From Methylomonas albis (GTDB taxonomy: Bacteria > Pseudomonadota > Gammaproteobacteria > Methylococcales > Methylomonadaceae), in contig NZ_JACXSS010000001.1 of the NCBI RefSeq assembly GCF_014850955.1, positions 4,836,001 to 4,900,000 of the forward strand: a DNA stretch of 64,000 nt, in the 5' to 3' direction. Below the pieces are notes generated by a model. It was not told the origin of the DNA, did not search any database, and saw only the letters and a program-made list of their open reading frames with translations. Below are positions 1 through 11,000 of this stretch, in pieces. The stretch's first letter is position 1, and each line of letters starts with the position of its first letter. The position numbers and the translations under genes are program-made.

Positions 1-57
1 AGACCAATCAGCAAGCAAATCTTTAAAATACCGCAACACCCTCAGAGCTTGAAAACT

Positions 58-624
58 ATGATGATTCTCGACCACTACCTGAGTAGCGCTTGCCAGATCG
101 CTTCGCCGAACTGCGACGATAGACCGGATCCCGACGACGTTTCCTTATTAGTAATCCATTGCATCAGCCTGCCTCCGGAGCAATTCGAGGGCGGCTATAT
201 CGACCAACTGTTTTGCAACTGCCTGGATCCAAGCGCGCATCCTTATTTCCAAGACATACATCAGCTTAAGGTGTCCGCGCATTTACTGATTCGCCGGGAT
301 GGCAGCATTAGACAATATGTACCGTTCAACCGCAGAGCCTGGCACGCAGGCGTCTCAAAATATCAAGACAGGGAACGTTGTAACGACTTTTCTATTGGTA
401 TTGAGCTGGAAGGCGCAATAAGCGTGGAATACACGAACATGCAATACCAGAAGCTAGTCGATGTGACTAAAACCTTGCTGGCAAATTATCCGAAATTGTC
501 GAACCAGCTCATTGTCGGTCATAGCGACATCGCCCCTGGCCGAAAAACTGACCCCGGCCCTTTTTTCGACTGGCCGCACTTTCACGAATTGCTAGCTTTT
601 AAAGTTGCGAGCCCCTCGGAATAA
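58..624 (+). CDS. ampD: 1,6-anhydro-N-acetylmuramyl-L-alanine amidase AmpD
   Basis: Cytoplasmic zinc amidase of peptidoglycan recycling; it removes the stem peptide from anhydro-muropeptides and thereby limits AmpR-type signalling. The protein has the Amidase_2/AmpD layout: an early zinc histidine in VIHCISLPPEQFEGG, a central HLLIRRDGSIRQYVPF block, and the C-terminal VGHSDIAPGRKTDPGP motif holding the second histidine and aspartate ligand. At about 188 residues it matches the family length. Two adjacent ATG codons (58 and 61) fit the family N-terminus; a TTG at 49 is less likely. No strong Shine-Dalgarno is visible. It converges on the dynamin-like gene with a 37-bp gap. Confidence 0.95.
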   Translation: MMILDHYLSSACQIASPNCDDRPDPDDVSLLVIHCISLPPEQFEGGYIDQLFCNCLDPSAHPYFQDIHQLKVSAHLLIRRDGSIRQYVPFNRRAWHAGVSKYQDRERCNDFSIGIELEGAISVEYTNMQYQKLVDVTKTLLANYPKLSNQLIVGHSDIAPGRKTDPGPFFDWPHFHELLAFKVASPSE

Positions 625-661
625 GCGGCGTAAGCGCCCCTCAAGGAACAATTGAACAGAG

Positions 662-2593
662 CTAATCGGCTTTAGCTTCCAAATGCACGGATTTAAGAAT
701 CTCGAGTAACTCTTGATACTGAACTTGTAGCGGCCCCAATTCACCCTCTAACTGCGCAATACTCTCGTTGACATTGCCTTTGGATTCGTTGATTTTTCTG
801 AGCATAATCAAACGGCTTTCGATTTGCTTTTTGTGGTCCTTGATTTGGTGCATCAGCGGTGACAGAACGCTATTGCTCCAAGTAACCGCATCGCGCTGGG
901 CGAGTTGCAATATATTTCTGGCCTTCGCTATCAACGTACCGTATAGCTTGTTAACCACTATACTTTGCTCGGTCATCGTGGTTTTGGCGCTATTGCGAAA
1001 CGCTTCGCCTTCGTCAAAAATCTGCTCCAGCTCAAACTGGTGCTGTTTTATCGAAAACAACTGTGGCTCGATTTCCTTAAAGCCGTATTCGTCCTGAAAT
1101 TTTTTGTGAATGGCTTTAATCAAGCGCCGAGTTTCTTCGGTCATATCCACCGAGTCCTGCAACAGATCGCGCAACTCGTCGAACAACCTACGCATATTCT
1201 GTTTCATACCGTAAGTGGTCAGGCTTTTGCTCATATCGTCCTTGGTACGTCTGATGATGTCATCGATTTTTTCTTTGGCAAAAGAGTCGATTAACATTTT
1301 GGCTTGTACTGCGAACACTTTGCGGCTGGCCTGAAAGTTCTCGATATTGGCCATATAAGCGTTTTGACGGTCGCGGGTTTCCGCCATCAATTTACCGGTC
1401 AATTCCTGATTCTCGAAATCGACCTGCTTGAATTCGTCGAGCTGCTTTTGAGCGTTAACAATCTTAGAATCCATCAGCTTGACGGATTCGCTAACCAGAA
1501 AGCCAATTTCCTTATCGACCACCCCTTTCAGAATGTCCCGACGTTGGTCGAGAATATCATCTGACAAATAGCTTTCCAGCAGATTGAGACGACTTTTTTG
1601 CAGCAAGGCATCGTCGCCCTTCACCTTAGCCAATAAAGCCTGTTTCGCGGAAACCGGAAAAATAACTTCCTTCTCCAGATTCAGAATCATCGCCGAGGTT
1701 TCGATTTGTTTTTGGATCGAGGCTTCGTAACCCGTTTCGCCAGCCAAGTCGTCCCACATCGAGTCGATTTTATTCATTACCACGGCCAAGCCTTGGCGAC
1801 GATTACCCCTGGAACTACAGACGTGGCTTTTCCACATTTCCAAGTCGCTTTTAGTCACGCCGGTATCGGCGGCCAAAACGAAAATAATGGCTTGCGCACT
1901 AGGCAACATACTTAAAGTTAGCTCAGGCTCAGTACCCAGGGCATTCAAGCCCGGCGTATCCAGAATGCACAAACCTTCTTTCAATAAGGGATGTGGAAAA
2001 CTGATCATCGCATGCCGCCAACACGGCACTTCCACGGATTCCGGGTTGATAATGCCTTGCTCGGCGGCTTCGCGTTCGTTCCACAAACCCAGCTTATCGG
2101 CCATTTCCCGAGAAACCCGCTTAGTCGAAATCAATTCTCTGAATGCTTCCTGCATCTGGGTAGGCGAATCACAATTCAGATCGATTTGCGTCCACCGGTC
2201 AGGATTACGCTTGTAATCCATCAAGGAAATATCTTCCAAACGACTCTCGATATTGAGCAATCGAATATAACTGCCGCCCTTTTCATCCCAGAATAGCTCA
2301 GTAGGCGACATCGTAGTGCGGCCCGGCGACGACGGCAACAAACGCACGCCGGTTTCCGCAAAAAACAGCGCGTTGATTAACTCGGTTTTACCTCTGGAAA
2401 ACTCCGCCACAAACGCCAAGGTAACGCGATCATTATGCAAGCCTTGCAATATATTCAGCAAGGTATCGGTACTTTGCGGGTCACTGAAGCGATAGCGATT
2501 ACGCCACTCCCGATACAATTCGATACCCTGAATCAGTTGTTCGCGCCAATGCGTGTATTCGTGCAACTGTTCTTTAAATTCCAGATTTCTCAT
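662..2593 (-). CDS. dynamin-family GTPase (bacterial dynamin-like protein)
   Basis: A 643-residue large GTPase of the dynamin superfamily. Visible GTPase motifs are the P-loop AEFSRGKTELINALFF (about residue 62), the switch region GRTTMSPTE, the G3 motif DTPGLNALGTEPE (about residue 213) and G4 NKIDS (about residue 275). The remainder is long, charged and helical, as expected of the stalk of bacterial dynamin-like proteins, with no obvious transmembrane segment. Known relatives remodel or tether membranes; the specific role here cannot be read from the sequence. The ATG at 2593 follows an AAAGGCGAG-like Shine-Dalgarno. It is not clearly in an operon: pyrE lies about 100 bp downstream on the same strand. 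Confidence 0.85.
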   Translation of the reverse strand: MRNLEFKEQLHEYTHWREQLIQGIELYREWRNRYRFSDPQSTDTLLNILQGLHNDRVTLAFVAEFSRGKTELINALFFAETGVRLLPSSPGRTTMSPTELFWDEKGGSYIRLLNIESRLEDISLMDYKRNPDRWTQIDLNCDSPTQMQEAFRELISTKRVSREMADKLGLWNEREAAEQGIINPESVEVPCWRHAMISFPHPLLKEGLCILDTPGLNALGTEPELTLSMLPSAQAIIFVLAADTGVTKSDLEMWKSHVCSSRGNRRQGLAVVMNKIDSMWDDLAGETGYEASIQKQIETSAMILNLEKEVIFPVSAKQALLAKVKGDDALLQKSRLNLLESYLSDDILDQRRDILKGVVDKEIGFLVSESVKLMDSKIVNAQKQLDEFKQVDFENQELTGKLMAETRDRQNAYMANIENFQASRKVFAVQAKMLIDSFAKEKIDDIIRRTKDDMSKSLTTYGMKQNMRRLFDELRDLLQDSVDMTEETRRLIKAIHKKFQDEYGFKEIEPQLFSIKQHQFELEQIFDEGEAFRNSAKTTMTEQSIVVNKLYGTLIAKARNILQLAQRDAVTWSNSVLSPLMHQIKDHKKQIESRLIMLRKINESKGNVNESIAQLEGELGPLQVQYQELLEILKSVHLEAKAD

Positions 2594-2695
2594 GGCTCGC
2601 CTTTGTTCCGACTGTACTCAATATAAGGGGCAAATTGTAACGGCTAAGTGTAGACCAATAATCCATAAGCAAAAGCCTAAGGCACGCATGACTAC

Positions 2696-3334
2696 TCAAA
2701 TTCCGTACTGCTGTCGATAGGCTTGGATAATAGCCAACTTATCCGTCGAACCGTCTTCTTGGGCAATAAACTCAATGATATCCGCCAAACAGATTATCGC
2801 AATCACCGGAATGCCGAATTGTACCGACACTTCCTGCACGGCCGACAATTCGTTCTGACCTTTTTCCTGACGATCCAGCGCTATAAGCACCCCCGCCACC
2901 GTTGCTCTGGCCGCGTTGATAATCTCCACCGATTCGCGCACCGAAGTGCCGGCGGTAATCACATCATCCAGAATCCAGACCTTGCCTTGCAAGGGTGCAC
3001 CGACCAACACGCCACCCTCGCCGTGATCCTTGGCTTCCTTGCGGTTAAATGCAAACGGAATATCGCGCTGCAAGCGGGAATACGCAATCGAGGTAGTACT
3101 GACCAAGGGAATGCCTTTGTAAGCCGGACCGTACAAAACGTCTATCTCGACGCCAGCACTAATCAGCGCCTGCGCATAAAACTGCCCCAGCTTATCCAGC
3201 TGAGCGCCGCTGTTAAACAAACCGGTATTAAAGAAATAAGGACTGACTCGTCCGGACTTTAAGTGAAATTCGCCAAACTTTAATACGCCGCAATCCAAAG
3301 CGTACTGAATAAACTGTTTTTGGTAATCAAGCAT
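2696..3334 (-). CDS. pyrE: orotate phosphoribosyltransferase PyrE
   Basis: Converts orotate and PRPP to orotidine 5'-phosphate in de novo pyrimidine synthesis. The 212-residue length is typical. The PRPP-binding signature is [17 protein letters not shown] (about residues 118-134), and the N-terminus ([17 protein letters not shown]) and the catalytic-loop region around [13 protein letters not shown] are characteristic. It follows hemW on the same strand with a 48-bp gap, so co-transcription is possible. No truncation is visible. Confidence 0.96.
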   Translation of the reverse strand: MLDYQKQFIQYALDCGVLKFGEFHLKSGRVSPYFFNTGLFNSGAQLDKLGQFYAQALISAGVEIDVLYGPAYKGIPLVSTTSIAYSRLQRDIPFAFNRKEAKDHGEGGVLVGAPLQGKVWILDDVITAGTSVRESVEIINAARATVAGVLIALDRQEKGQNELSAVQEVSVQFGIPVIAIICLADIIEFIAQEDGSTDKLAIIQAYRQQYGI

Positions 3335-3382
3335 GGTGGAGTGTTACAAATCTAAAATGAGAGCAATTATACCCGTGCGTAT

Positions 3383-4531
3383 TTAATCGATGAATTTTTC
3401 TAGGACCACATCCAGAAAATCCCAGCCTTTTTCGGTACAGCTATAAACCGAGCCCTGCCGACACAGTAGACCTTGCTCCAGACAAACCGACAAATTCGGC
3501 TCCAAGCTATCCGCCGCCAATCCGGTAGCCGCTTCATAGTCGTTCAAACTAAATCCAGCCTTCAATCGCAATTGGTTCATCAGGAACTCTAACGGCAATT
3601 GTGCGACAACAATCGCTTCACATTGCAACCGACCGGGTTGAAACAAATAGTGTTCGGGGCTTCTCGGTTTAACCGTGCGAACAATCTCGTTCGGCAAGGT
3701 TCGGCTGATCTTGCCGTGCGCGCCGGCACCTATCCCCAAATAATCGCCAAATTGCCAGTAATTGCGATTGTGCAAAGATTGTTTGCCAGGCTTTGCATAC
3801 GCGGAAACTTCGTACTGCTGATAGCCGTGATCCGCCAACAAGCGCTGGCAACGCTTTTGCGCGTTGAATATCACATCGTCTTCCGGCAGTTTCGGCGGAA
3901 ATTTATAAAAATACGTGTTGGGTTCCAGCGTCAACTGGTAAAAGGAGATATGGGTTGGGGCCAGATCAATAGCCATTTCCACATCGTTCAAGGCTTCAAC
4001 CTCACTCTGATCCGGTAAGCCGAACATCAAATCAAGATTGAAATTATCGAACCCGGCCTTAACCGCTATTTCCACCGCCGCCCTGGCTTCGGCGGCGGAA
4101 TGCACCCGGCCTAATGTCCGCAAATGCCGGTCCTGGAAGCTTTGAATACCTATCGACAGGCGATTGATGCCTAAATCCCGAAACTCCTGAAATTTTGCAC
4201 TTTCAAAGGTCCCGGGATTGGCTTCCAAGGTAATTTCACACTGTTCCGCCAAGGGTACTAACTGTCTGGCACCGGCCAACAAACGATGCAACGCCTCCGG
4301 CGAGAACAAGCTGGGGGTGCCACCTCCCATAAATATGCTGTTGATGTTCCGCGGCGCACCCAACAATTCCAAATCAGCTTGCAAATCGATCAACAAGGCA
4401 TCGACATAAGCCTCTTCCGGAATGGGATTCTTAACGGCGTGGGAATTAAAATCGCAATACGGGCACTTCTGGATACACCAGGGAAAATGGATATAAAGAC
4501 TCAGCGGCAACAATTCGACAGGCCTTACCAC
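3383..4531 (-). CDS. hemW: radical SAM heme chaperone HemW (HemN-like)
   Basis: Radical SAM protein of the HemN/HemW family. The cluster motif CIQKCPYC (CxxxCxxC) follows [10 protein letters not shown] at the N-terminus, and GGGTPSLF and EANPGTF are typical family blocks. Proteins of this length and N-terminus are HemW (heme-binding chaperone) rather than coproporphyrinogen dehydrogenase HemN. The open frame extends to an ATG at 4558, but the GTG at 4531, which overlaps the gloA stop, gives an N-terminus aligned with known HemW proteins and is preferred; neither has a strong Shine-Dalgarno. Translational coupling with gloA is likely. Confidence 0.9.
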   Translation of the reverse strand: MVRPVELLPLSLYIHFPWCIQKCPYCDFNSHAVKNPIPEEAYVDALLIDLQADLELLGAPRNINSIFMGGGTPSLFSPEALHRLLAGARQLVPLAEQCEITLEANPGTFESAKFQEFRDLGINRLSIGIQSFQDRHLRTLGRVHSAAEARAAVEIAVKAGFDNFNLDLMFGLPDQSEVEALNDVEMAIDLAPTHISFYQLTLEPNTYFYKFPPKLPEDDVIFNAQKRCQRLLADHGYQQYEVSAYAKPGKQSLHNRNYWQFGDYLGIGAGAHGKISRTLPNEIVRTVKPRSPEHYLFQPGRLQCEAIVVAQLPLEFLMNQLRLKAGFSLNDYEAATGLAADSLEPNLSVCLEQGLLCRQGSVYSCTEKGWDFLDVVLEKFID

Positions 4532-4965
4532 ACGCCGACATTTGCCATGGAGGCCCACGGCTCTTGCGGTGGCAACGCACTACCCTTTTGCAATAATTCG
4601 ATGGAGATTTGGTCGGGCGAACGCAAAAATGCCATGCAGCCATCGCGTGGCGGCCGATTAATCGTCACGTCTCGTGCCATCAAATCTCGGCAAACCGCAT
4701 AAATATCGTCCACTTCAAAGGCTAAATGGCCAAAATTACGGCCTCCGCCATAATCCTCAGTATCCCAATTGTAGGTAAGCTCCAGCAATGGCGCGTCAAG
4801 CACTTCGGCATTTTGCCGGTCGCTAGTGGCGGCCAGATATACCAAAGTAAAACGCCCGGCATCACTTTCCATCCGCCGAACTTCAGCCAACCCTAATTTA
4901 TTGCAATAAAAATCCAGCGATGCGGCAAGATCCTTTACCCGAACCATGGTGTGTAAATAACGCAT
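4525..4965 (-). CDS. gloA: lactoylglutathione lyase (glyoxalase I)
   Basis: Glyoxalase I of the VOC superfamily, isomerising the methylglyoxal-glutathione hemithioacetal to S-lactoylglutathione. The N-terminus [20 protein letters not shown] supplies the first metal histidine; [13 protein letters not shown] and [10 protein letters not shown] supply the glutamate and second histidine of the conserved metal site. The 146-residue length is typical. The end overlaps the likely hemW start by a few bases, suggesting a gloA-hemW unit. It lies 77 bp downstream of cheB on the same strand, but no functional link to chemotaxis is implied. Confidence 0.94.
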   Translation of the reverse strand: MRYLHTMVRVKDLAASLDFYCNKLGLAEVRRMESDAGRFTLVYLAATSDRQNAEVLDAPLLELTYNWDTEDYGGGRNFGHLAFEVDDIYAVCRDLMARDVTINRPPRDGCMAFLRSPDQISIELLQKGSALPPQEPWASMANVGVW

Positions 4966-5042
4966 ATTGGCCGCCCCGAAAAATAAAAGCGCAATTATGA
5001 CTGAGTCGGCGCCAAATATAGAAGTTTTGCGCGCTGTGGCGT

Positions 5043-6143
5043 TTACTTTCCATATTGTTCGATAAGGCCGGCAATCGCCTGTAGCGGTAACTCCTGCTGC
5101 ACGGCGCCCAGTTTCATGGCTTCTTTAGGCATACCGTAAACCACGCAGGTTTTTTCATCCTGGCCGGCTGTGCGCGCGCCGACTGCATGCATATCTTTAA
5201 GCCCCCGCGCGCCGTCATCACCCATGCCGGTCATGATGATACCCAATGCGTTTTTCCCAGCCCATTTGGCCACCGAACGAAACAATACATCGACGGACGG
5301 CCGATGCCTATTCACTAACGGCCCATCTTGGACATCAACCACATACTGAGCGCCACTGCGTTTTACGGACATATGCTTACCACCCGGCGCGATTAACGCT
5401 CGACCGGCAATAACCCTATCTCCGCTTACCGCTTCTTTGACTTCAATTTCGCAAATGCTATTCAGACGCGCGGCAAACGCGCCGGTAAATTTTTCCGGCA
5501 TATGCTGCACAATCACAATGCCTGGACTGATTCGAGATAACTGTGTCAACACAACTTCCAAAGCTTGCGTCCCCCCGGTAGAGGTGCCGATTGCCACCAA
5601 GCGGTCCGTGGTAGCCGCCAAAGCGGAAGCACTGGCATTGGCATTGGCATTGGCACTTACGGTCGTTGCTTGCTCATTTTGCACCCGACCAGGCTTAGCG
5701 TGAACCGCCATGGTCATGGCCTTCATACACCGCATATCGGTCATTGCGGCGGCCTTGATCGCATGAATAATGTCGCCGCTATCATCCTCCAAAAAGCTTT
5801 TCAAGCCGGCCTTGGGCTTGGTAACGATACCGGTAGCACCGGCAGACAGCGCCTGCATGGTGGTTTCCGCGCCTTTTTCGGTCAGTGTGGAACAAATCAC
5901 CACCGGTGTCGGCCGTACCGACATAATCTTTTTCAAAAACGTAATGCCGTCCATTCGGGGCATTTCCACATCCAGTACAACCACATCCGGCCAATCCTGG
6001 TTCATTTTCGCCATGGCAAATATCGGATCGGATACGGAACCTAACACCTTAATATCGGCGGACTTGCTCAACAGTTGCGTCAGCACTTGGCGAACCACAG
6101 CGGAATCGTCGACGATCAATACCCCTATTTTTTTGTCGCTCAT
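5043..6143 (-). CDS. cheB: chemotaxis protein-glutamate methylesterase/deamidase CheB
   Basis: Removes methyl groups from receptor glutamates and deamidates glutamines when phosphorylated by CheA. The receiver domain is at about residues 1-125 (acid pocket VDDS, phospho-acceptor D58 in [12 protein letters not shown] lysine). The C-terminal esterase domain starts at about residue 180 and carries S188 in GTSTGG, H214 in [12 protein letters not shown] and the Asp of MTGMGDDGA (D310). The interdomain linker contains an Asn-Ala and Ser-Ala run (about residues 164-173) encoded by a GGCATT hexanucleotide repeat. Its start overlaps the end of cheD by 4 bp. It is the last che gene of the locus. Confidence 0.95.
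   Translation of the reverse strand: MSDKKIGVLIVDDSAVVRQVLTQLLSKSADIKVLGSVSDPIFAMAKMNQDWPDVVVLDVEMPRMDGITFLKKIMSVRPTPVVICSTLTEKGAETTMQALSAGATGIVTKPKAGLKSFLEDDSGDIIHAIKAAAMTDMRCMKAMTMAVHAKPGRVQNEQATTVSANANANASASALAATTDRLVAIGTSTGGTQALEVVLTQLSRISPGIVIVQHMPEKFTGAFAARLNSICEIEVKEAVSGDRVIAGRALIAPGGKHMSVKRSGAQYVVDVQDGPLVNRHRPSVDVLFRSVAKWAGKNALGIIMTGMGDDGARGLKDMHAVGARTAGQDEKTCVVYGMPKEAMKLGAVQQELPLQAIAGLIEQYGK
5634..5655. repeat. GGCATT hexanucleotide microsatellite inside cheB
   Basis: About 3.7 perfect tandem copies of a 6-bp unit, lying in the cheB interdomain linker and encoding alternating Ala and Asn on the minus strand. Because the unit is a multiple of three, copy-number change would alter linker length without a frameshift. 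Confidence 0.85.
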
Positions 6144-6646
6144 GCGCTAATCTCCTCTAATTCTTTAGAAATATGCCGCATATACACATGCCCGCTCCAC
6201 AAATCGAAAATAACATTGCGGTGGCCCGTTCCGCCTAAATGCTCGGCTTTTATATGAAACCCGTGTTCCGCCAGCAATGCTCTGCCCGCTAACACGTTGT
6301 TATCGGAAACCCTGAGATTGGCAGGTTTCGAGTGCCCTGGAAACTGGTCCCCACCACCAAACACTTTCACCTCGTAATCAGCAGGCCTGGTTTTGGTTTT
6401 ATGCAACTCTTGCATAAACATCAGCATCGCATCGTCCGCATAACGGCCATCCAAACCTTTGTGGCGTTGTATGCGCCTATTACCCGGCAGCATAAAATGG
6501 CACATACCGCCAATCCGCCGCGTAGGGTGCCATAAGGTAATCGCCACACATGAGCCCAAAACAGTCCTGATGCGCGTTTCGCTATCGCCAAAATACAGCT
6601 CCCCAGGCTGCAAAAAAATGTCGATAAAAAAATCCGGCTTTTTCAT
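6140..6646 (-). CDS. cheD: chemoreceptor glutamine deamidase CheD
   Basis: CheD deamidates receptor glutamines and in some systems interacts with CheC. The catalytic Cys is in [15 protein letters not shown], followed by [10 protein letters not shown] with the catalytic His, and the FGGG block is present. An upstream ATG at 6700 is open, but the ATG at 6646 is preceded by a good GGAAG Shine-Dalgarno and matches family N-termini; it also removes an overlap with cheR, leaving a 13-bp gap. About 168 residues. The 4-bp overlap with cheB indicates translational coupling. Confidence 0.93.
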   Translation of the reverse strand: MKKPDFFIDIFLQPGELYFGDSETRIRTVLGSCVAITLWHPTRRIGGMCHFMLPGNRRIQRHKGLDGRYADDAMLMFMQELHKTKTRPADYEVKVFGGGDQFPGHSKPANLRVSDNNVLAGRALLAEHGFHIKAEHLGGTGHRNVIFDLWSGHVYMRHISKELEEISA

Positions 6647-6659
6647 ATAACTTCCAGTC

Positions 6660-7499
6660 TCATGTATTAATCGGTTTGCGATAAATCGACGGTGTAACAA
6701 TTTGCAAATCGGTTTTCATACCACTCAAAGACTCAGAATGACTCACAAAAAAATAACCTCCAGGTTGAAGATATTTGGTAATCCGCTCCAACAAGCGCTG
6801 CTTGGTCTCCATATCGAAATAAATCATCACATTTCTAAGAAAAATAACATCGAACATATCCAAATTCGGTAAGTTGCTGATCAAATTTGCGTAAATAAAC
6901 TTCACATGCTTACGCACCGCAGGATCAATCAAGAAAAACCCATCGAAGTCGCCAGTCCCTTTCAAGCAATATTTCTTTAACAACATCGTCGGGATTTTTT
7001 CGGCAGCATGATTCGGGTACAGACCGCGGCGGGCCTTATCCAAAATACGGCTGGAAATATCAGTCCCCACTATCTCCCACTGCCCCAACCTAGCTTGATT
7101 CGCCAATAACATAGCCAGCGTATAGGCCTCTTCACCACTGGAACTTGCCGCGCTCCATACCCGAAAAGGCTTGCCCGACGAATGCTGAGGCAGAATCTGC
7201 TCGGTCAAATAGTCAAAATGCTTGGACTCCCGAAAAAAATACGTTTCATTGGTTGTCAATAAATCGATCGCCATCGTGGTTTCTTTCTCGAAACCGGGCT
7301 TACCGAATAACCGAAAATATTCGGTGTAGTTGCTCAGTCCATGATGCCGCAGCCGCTTTTCCAAGCGGCCCATGACCATGGCATGCTTACTGTCATTCAG
7401 GACAATACCGGCATGCTTGTACAAATAATCCTTAATCCAGGAAAACTCATGCTTCTGCAGTACCGGAGAAGAGCCATACACACGGTTGTTAGCGGTCAT
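6660..7499 (-). CDS. cheR: chemotaxis protein methyltransferase CheR
   Basis: S-adenosylmethionine-dependent methyltransferase that methylates receptor glutamates. The N-terminal helical domain (LYKHAGIVLNDSKHAMVMGR) is followed by the SAM-binding domain with VWSAASSSGEEAYTLAM, EIVGTDISSRILDKAR and DVIFLRNVMIYFD. About 279 residues, family-typical. The ATG at 7499 is spaced about 9 nt from an AGGG; a GTG at 7505 is the alternative. It lies between cheW and cheD. The 1632-residue receptor ends in a pentapeptide fitting the CheR-tether pattern, so CheR is probably recruited there. Confidence 0.95.
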   Translation of the reverse strand: MTANNRVYGSSPVLQKHEFSWIKDYLYKHAGIVLNDSKHAMVMGRLEKRLRHHGLSNYTEYFRLFGKPGFEKETTMAIDLLTTNETYFFRESKHFDYLTEQILPQHSSGKPFRVWSAASSSGEEAYTLAMLLANQARLGQWEIVGTDISSRILDKARRGLYPNHAAEKIPTMLLKKYCLKGTGDFDGFFLIDPAVRKHVKFIYANLISNLPNLDMFDVIFLRNVMIYFDMETKQRLLERITKYLQPGGYFFVSHSESLSGMKTDLQIVTPSIYRKPINT

Positions 7500-7510
7500 T
7501 GTCACGCACC

Positions 7511-8074
7511 CTACTCAATCGCTCCTTCATGAGCAGGCCCGGCGATGGTTTGCCCCAATGCCGCCATTTCATCCACGGAAAGAACTTTGTTTACGTTCAA
7601 TAAAATTACAAAACGATTGTCGCGTTTCGCCATGCCATTAATAAAATCGGGCCTAATACCGGCGCCGAAACTGGGCGGCGGCTCGATATCCTGCCGGCTG
7701 ATCTCCACCACCTCATTAACGGCGTCAACGATAATGCCAATATCCTGGCTAAGCTCATCTTCGTTTTCGCCGGCGGAGGTCTCGACAATAACAATTCCGG
7801 TACGCTTGACAATTTGCGTTGTCCCCCTCCCGAAACGCGCCAACAAATCGATGACAGGCACCACGCTACCGCGCAAGTTGATCACACCGCGCACAAAAGA
7901 CGGCATCATCGGCACTTCTGTAAGTTGCCCGTAATCGATAATCTCCTTAATGTTTAAAATACCCAATGCGTAAACCTCGCCACCCAATACAAAAGTCAGG
8001 TACTGGCCGGCATTGGCTAACGCGTCAGGGCTTATGGCCGGCAACTGTGCCGACGTGGTTGCTATTGCTCCCAT
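7511..8074 (-). CDS. cheW: chemotaxis coupling protein CheW
   Basis: Adaptor linking receptors to CheA. A single CheW domain is recognisable: QYLTFVLGGEVYALGILNIK, then VRGVINLRGSVVPVIDLLARF and later IGIIVDAVNEVVEISRQDI. At 187 residues it is slightly longer than E. coli CheW, with short extra segments at both ends. It begins 9 bp downstream of the 1632-residue receptor gene and ends 11 bp before cheR. It is the only free CheW in the window; CheA has its own CheW-like domain. Confidence 0.95.
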   Translation of the reverse strand: MGAIATTSAQLPAISPDALANAGQYLTFVLGGEVYALGILNIKEIIDYGQLTEVPMMPSFVRGVINLRGSVVPVIDLLARFGRGTTQIVKRTGIVIVETSAGENEDELSQDIGIIVDAVNEVVEISRQDIEPPPSFGAGIRPDFINGMAKRDNRFVILLNVNKVLSVDEMAALGQTIAGPAHEGAIE

Positions 8075-8083
8075 GACAGCCCC

Positions 8084-11000
8084 CTAGAAGCGTTCAAATT
8101 GGCTTAAATCAAACTCCGCCTCATGCTCGTCCGCATCGCTACTTGGCTTAACCGCTTTGACTTTCTCGATTCGCTTCGGCGCTTTTTTGACGGCGCGTCC
8201 GGCGCTCGGAGCAGCCTGACCGATTTTGAAAAACGCCATCAGAGATTGCAGCTGTTCGGATTGGCCGGTCATCTCTTCCGCTGTCGCCGCCAACTGCTCG
8301 CTGGCCGAGGCGTTTTGCTGGGTGATTTGGTTCATTTGGTTCATCGCATTGTTGACTTGGCTGACGCCGGCCGATTGCTCTTGCGAGGCGGCAGCGATTT
8401 CTTGGACCAGGTCGGAGGTTTTGGCGATGCTCGGTACGATTTCGTCCAGCAGTTTGCCGGCGCTTTCGGCGGTCTTCACGCTGCTGTCCGCCAATTCACC
8501 AATTTCCTGCGCCGCCACTTGGCTGCGTTCCGCCAATTTGCGCACTTCCGCCGCCACCACCGCAAAGCCTTTGCCGTGGTCGCCCGCTCGCGCCGCTTCA
8601 ATGGCGGCGTTTAAGGCCAACATGTTGGTCTGGTAGGCGATGTCGTCGATGATGCCGATTTTGTTGGCGATTTCTTTCATCGCGTCGACGGTTTGTTTTA
8701 CCGCGCCGCCGCCTTCGACGGCTTCTTTGGAGGCTTTGCCGGCCATGCCATCGGTGACTTTGGCGTTCTCGGCGTTTTGGTTGATGCTGGCCGCCATTTC
8801 TTCGATACTGGCGCTGGTTTCTTCCACGCTGGCGGCTTGTTCGCTGGCCGCTTGCGATAGCGACTGCGAGGTGGAGCTGATTTGCTCGGAAGCATTGGTC
8901 AGCTGGTCGGCCGCGACGATCACGTCGCTTATGGTTTTGGAGAGGTTGGCAATGGTGTTGTTGACGGTATCTTTGAAGTCGCCGAGTTGACCACGGTAGT
9001 CGCCCCTTACGGTGCGGGTCAAGTCGCCTTGTTCGACCAGGGACAGGACTTCGACCGCTTCGTTGAGCGGTAGAATCACCCCATCCAGGGTATCGTTGAC
9101 GCCTTCGACGATTTTACGGAAGTCGCCTTGGTGTTTGCCGGCATCCGCGCGGGTTTGCAGGCGACCTTCCTGGGCGGCAGATGCCAGCAGGTTGGCGTCG
9201 GCCACCAAAGCATTGACGGCATCGATGCAGGTGTTGAGGTTGTTTTTGATGACGTTGAAGTCGCCGTTGTAGGTGTCGGTGATCTTGGCGGGAATGTTGC
9301 CGCGGGAGATGTTGTCGACATAATTTGCAGCCACGTTGAGCGGACCGATCACGGCATCCAGGGTGTTGTTGACGCCTTCGACGATTTTCCGGTAGTCGCC
9401 TTGGTATTGGCTGGCGTCGGCGCGGGTGGCCAGGCGGCCTTCGATCGCGGCTTTTTCCAGTGCAGCGGCTTCGGTCACCATGTTGCTGATGGCGTCGATG
9501 CAGTTGTTCAGGTTGTTTTTGATGGTGTTGAAGTCACCGTTGTAGGTGTCGGTGATTTTCGCCGGGATGTTACCTTTGGAGATGTTGTCCACGTAGTCCG
9601 CTGCCACGTTCAAGGGGCCGATCACGGAGTCCAGGGTGTTATTGACGCCTTCGACGATTTTGCCGAAGTCGCCTTGGTGTTTGCTGGCGTCGGCACGGGT
9701 GGACAAGCGGCCGTCCACGGCGGCTTTGGCCAGTAGGTTGGCGTCGGCCACCAGGGCGTTGACGGCATCGATGCAGGTGTTGAGGTTGTTTTTGATGACG
9801 TTGAAGTCGCCGTTGTAGGTGTCGGTGATCTTGGCGGGAATGTTGCCGCGGGAGATGTTGTCGACATAATTTGCAGCCACGTTGAGCGGACCGATCACGG
9901 CATCCAGGGTGTTGTTGACGCCTTCGACGATTTTCCGGTAGTCGCCTTGGTATTGGCTGGCGTCGGCGCGGGTGGCCAGGCGGCCTTCGATCGCGGCTTT
10001 TTCCAGTGCAGCGGCTTCGGTCACCATGTTGCTGATGGCGTCGATGCAGTTGTTCAGGTTGTTTTTGATGGTGTTGAAGTCACCGTTGTAGGTGTCGGTG
10101 ATTTTCGCCGGGATGTTACCTTTGGAGATGTTGTCCACGTAGTCCGCTGCCACGTTCAAGGGGCCGATCACGGAGTCCAGGGTGTTATTGACGCCTTCGA
10201 CGATTTTGCCGAAGTCGCCTTGGTGTTTGCTGGCGTCGGCACGGGTGGACAAGCGGCCGTCCACGGCGGCTTTGGCCAGTAGGTTGGCGTCGGCCACCAG
10301 GGCGTTGACGGCATCGATGCAGGTGTTGAGGTTGTTTTTGATGACGTTGAAGTCGCCGTTGTAGGTGTCGGTGATCTTGGCGGGAATGTTGCCGCGGGAG
10401 ATGTTGTCGACGTAGTTGGCGGCGACGTTGAGCGGGACGATCACGGCATCCAGGGTGTTGTTGACGCCTTCGACGATTTTCCGGTAGTCGCCTTGGTATT
10501 GGCTGGCGTCGGCGCGGGTGGCCAGGCGGCCTTCGATCGCGGCTTTTTCCAGTGCAGCGGCTTCGGTCACCATGTTGCTGATGGCGTCGATGCAGTTGTT
10601 CAGGTTGTTTTTGATGGTGTTGAAGTCACCGTTGTAGGTGTCGGTGATTTTCGCCGGGATGTTACCTTTGGAGATGTTGTCCACGTAGTCCGCTGCCACG
10701 TTCAAGGGGCCGATCACGGAGTCCAGGGTGTTATTGACGCCTTCGACGATTTTGCCGAAGTCGCCTTGGTGTTTGCTGGCGTCGGCACGGGTGGACAGGC
10801 GGCCGTCCACGGCGGCTTTGGCCAGTAGGTTGGCGTCGGCCACCAGGGCGTTGACGGCATCGATGCAGGTGTTGAGGTTGTTTTTGATGACGTTGAAGTC
10901 GCCGTTGTAGGTGTCGGTGATCTTGGCGGGGATGTTGCCGCGGGAGATGTTGTCGACGTAGTTGGCGGCGACGTTGAGCGGGACGATCACGGCATCCAGG

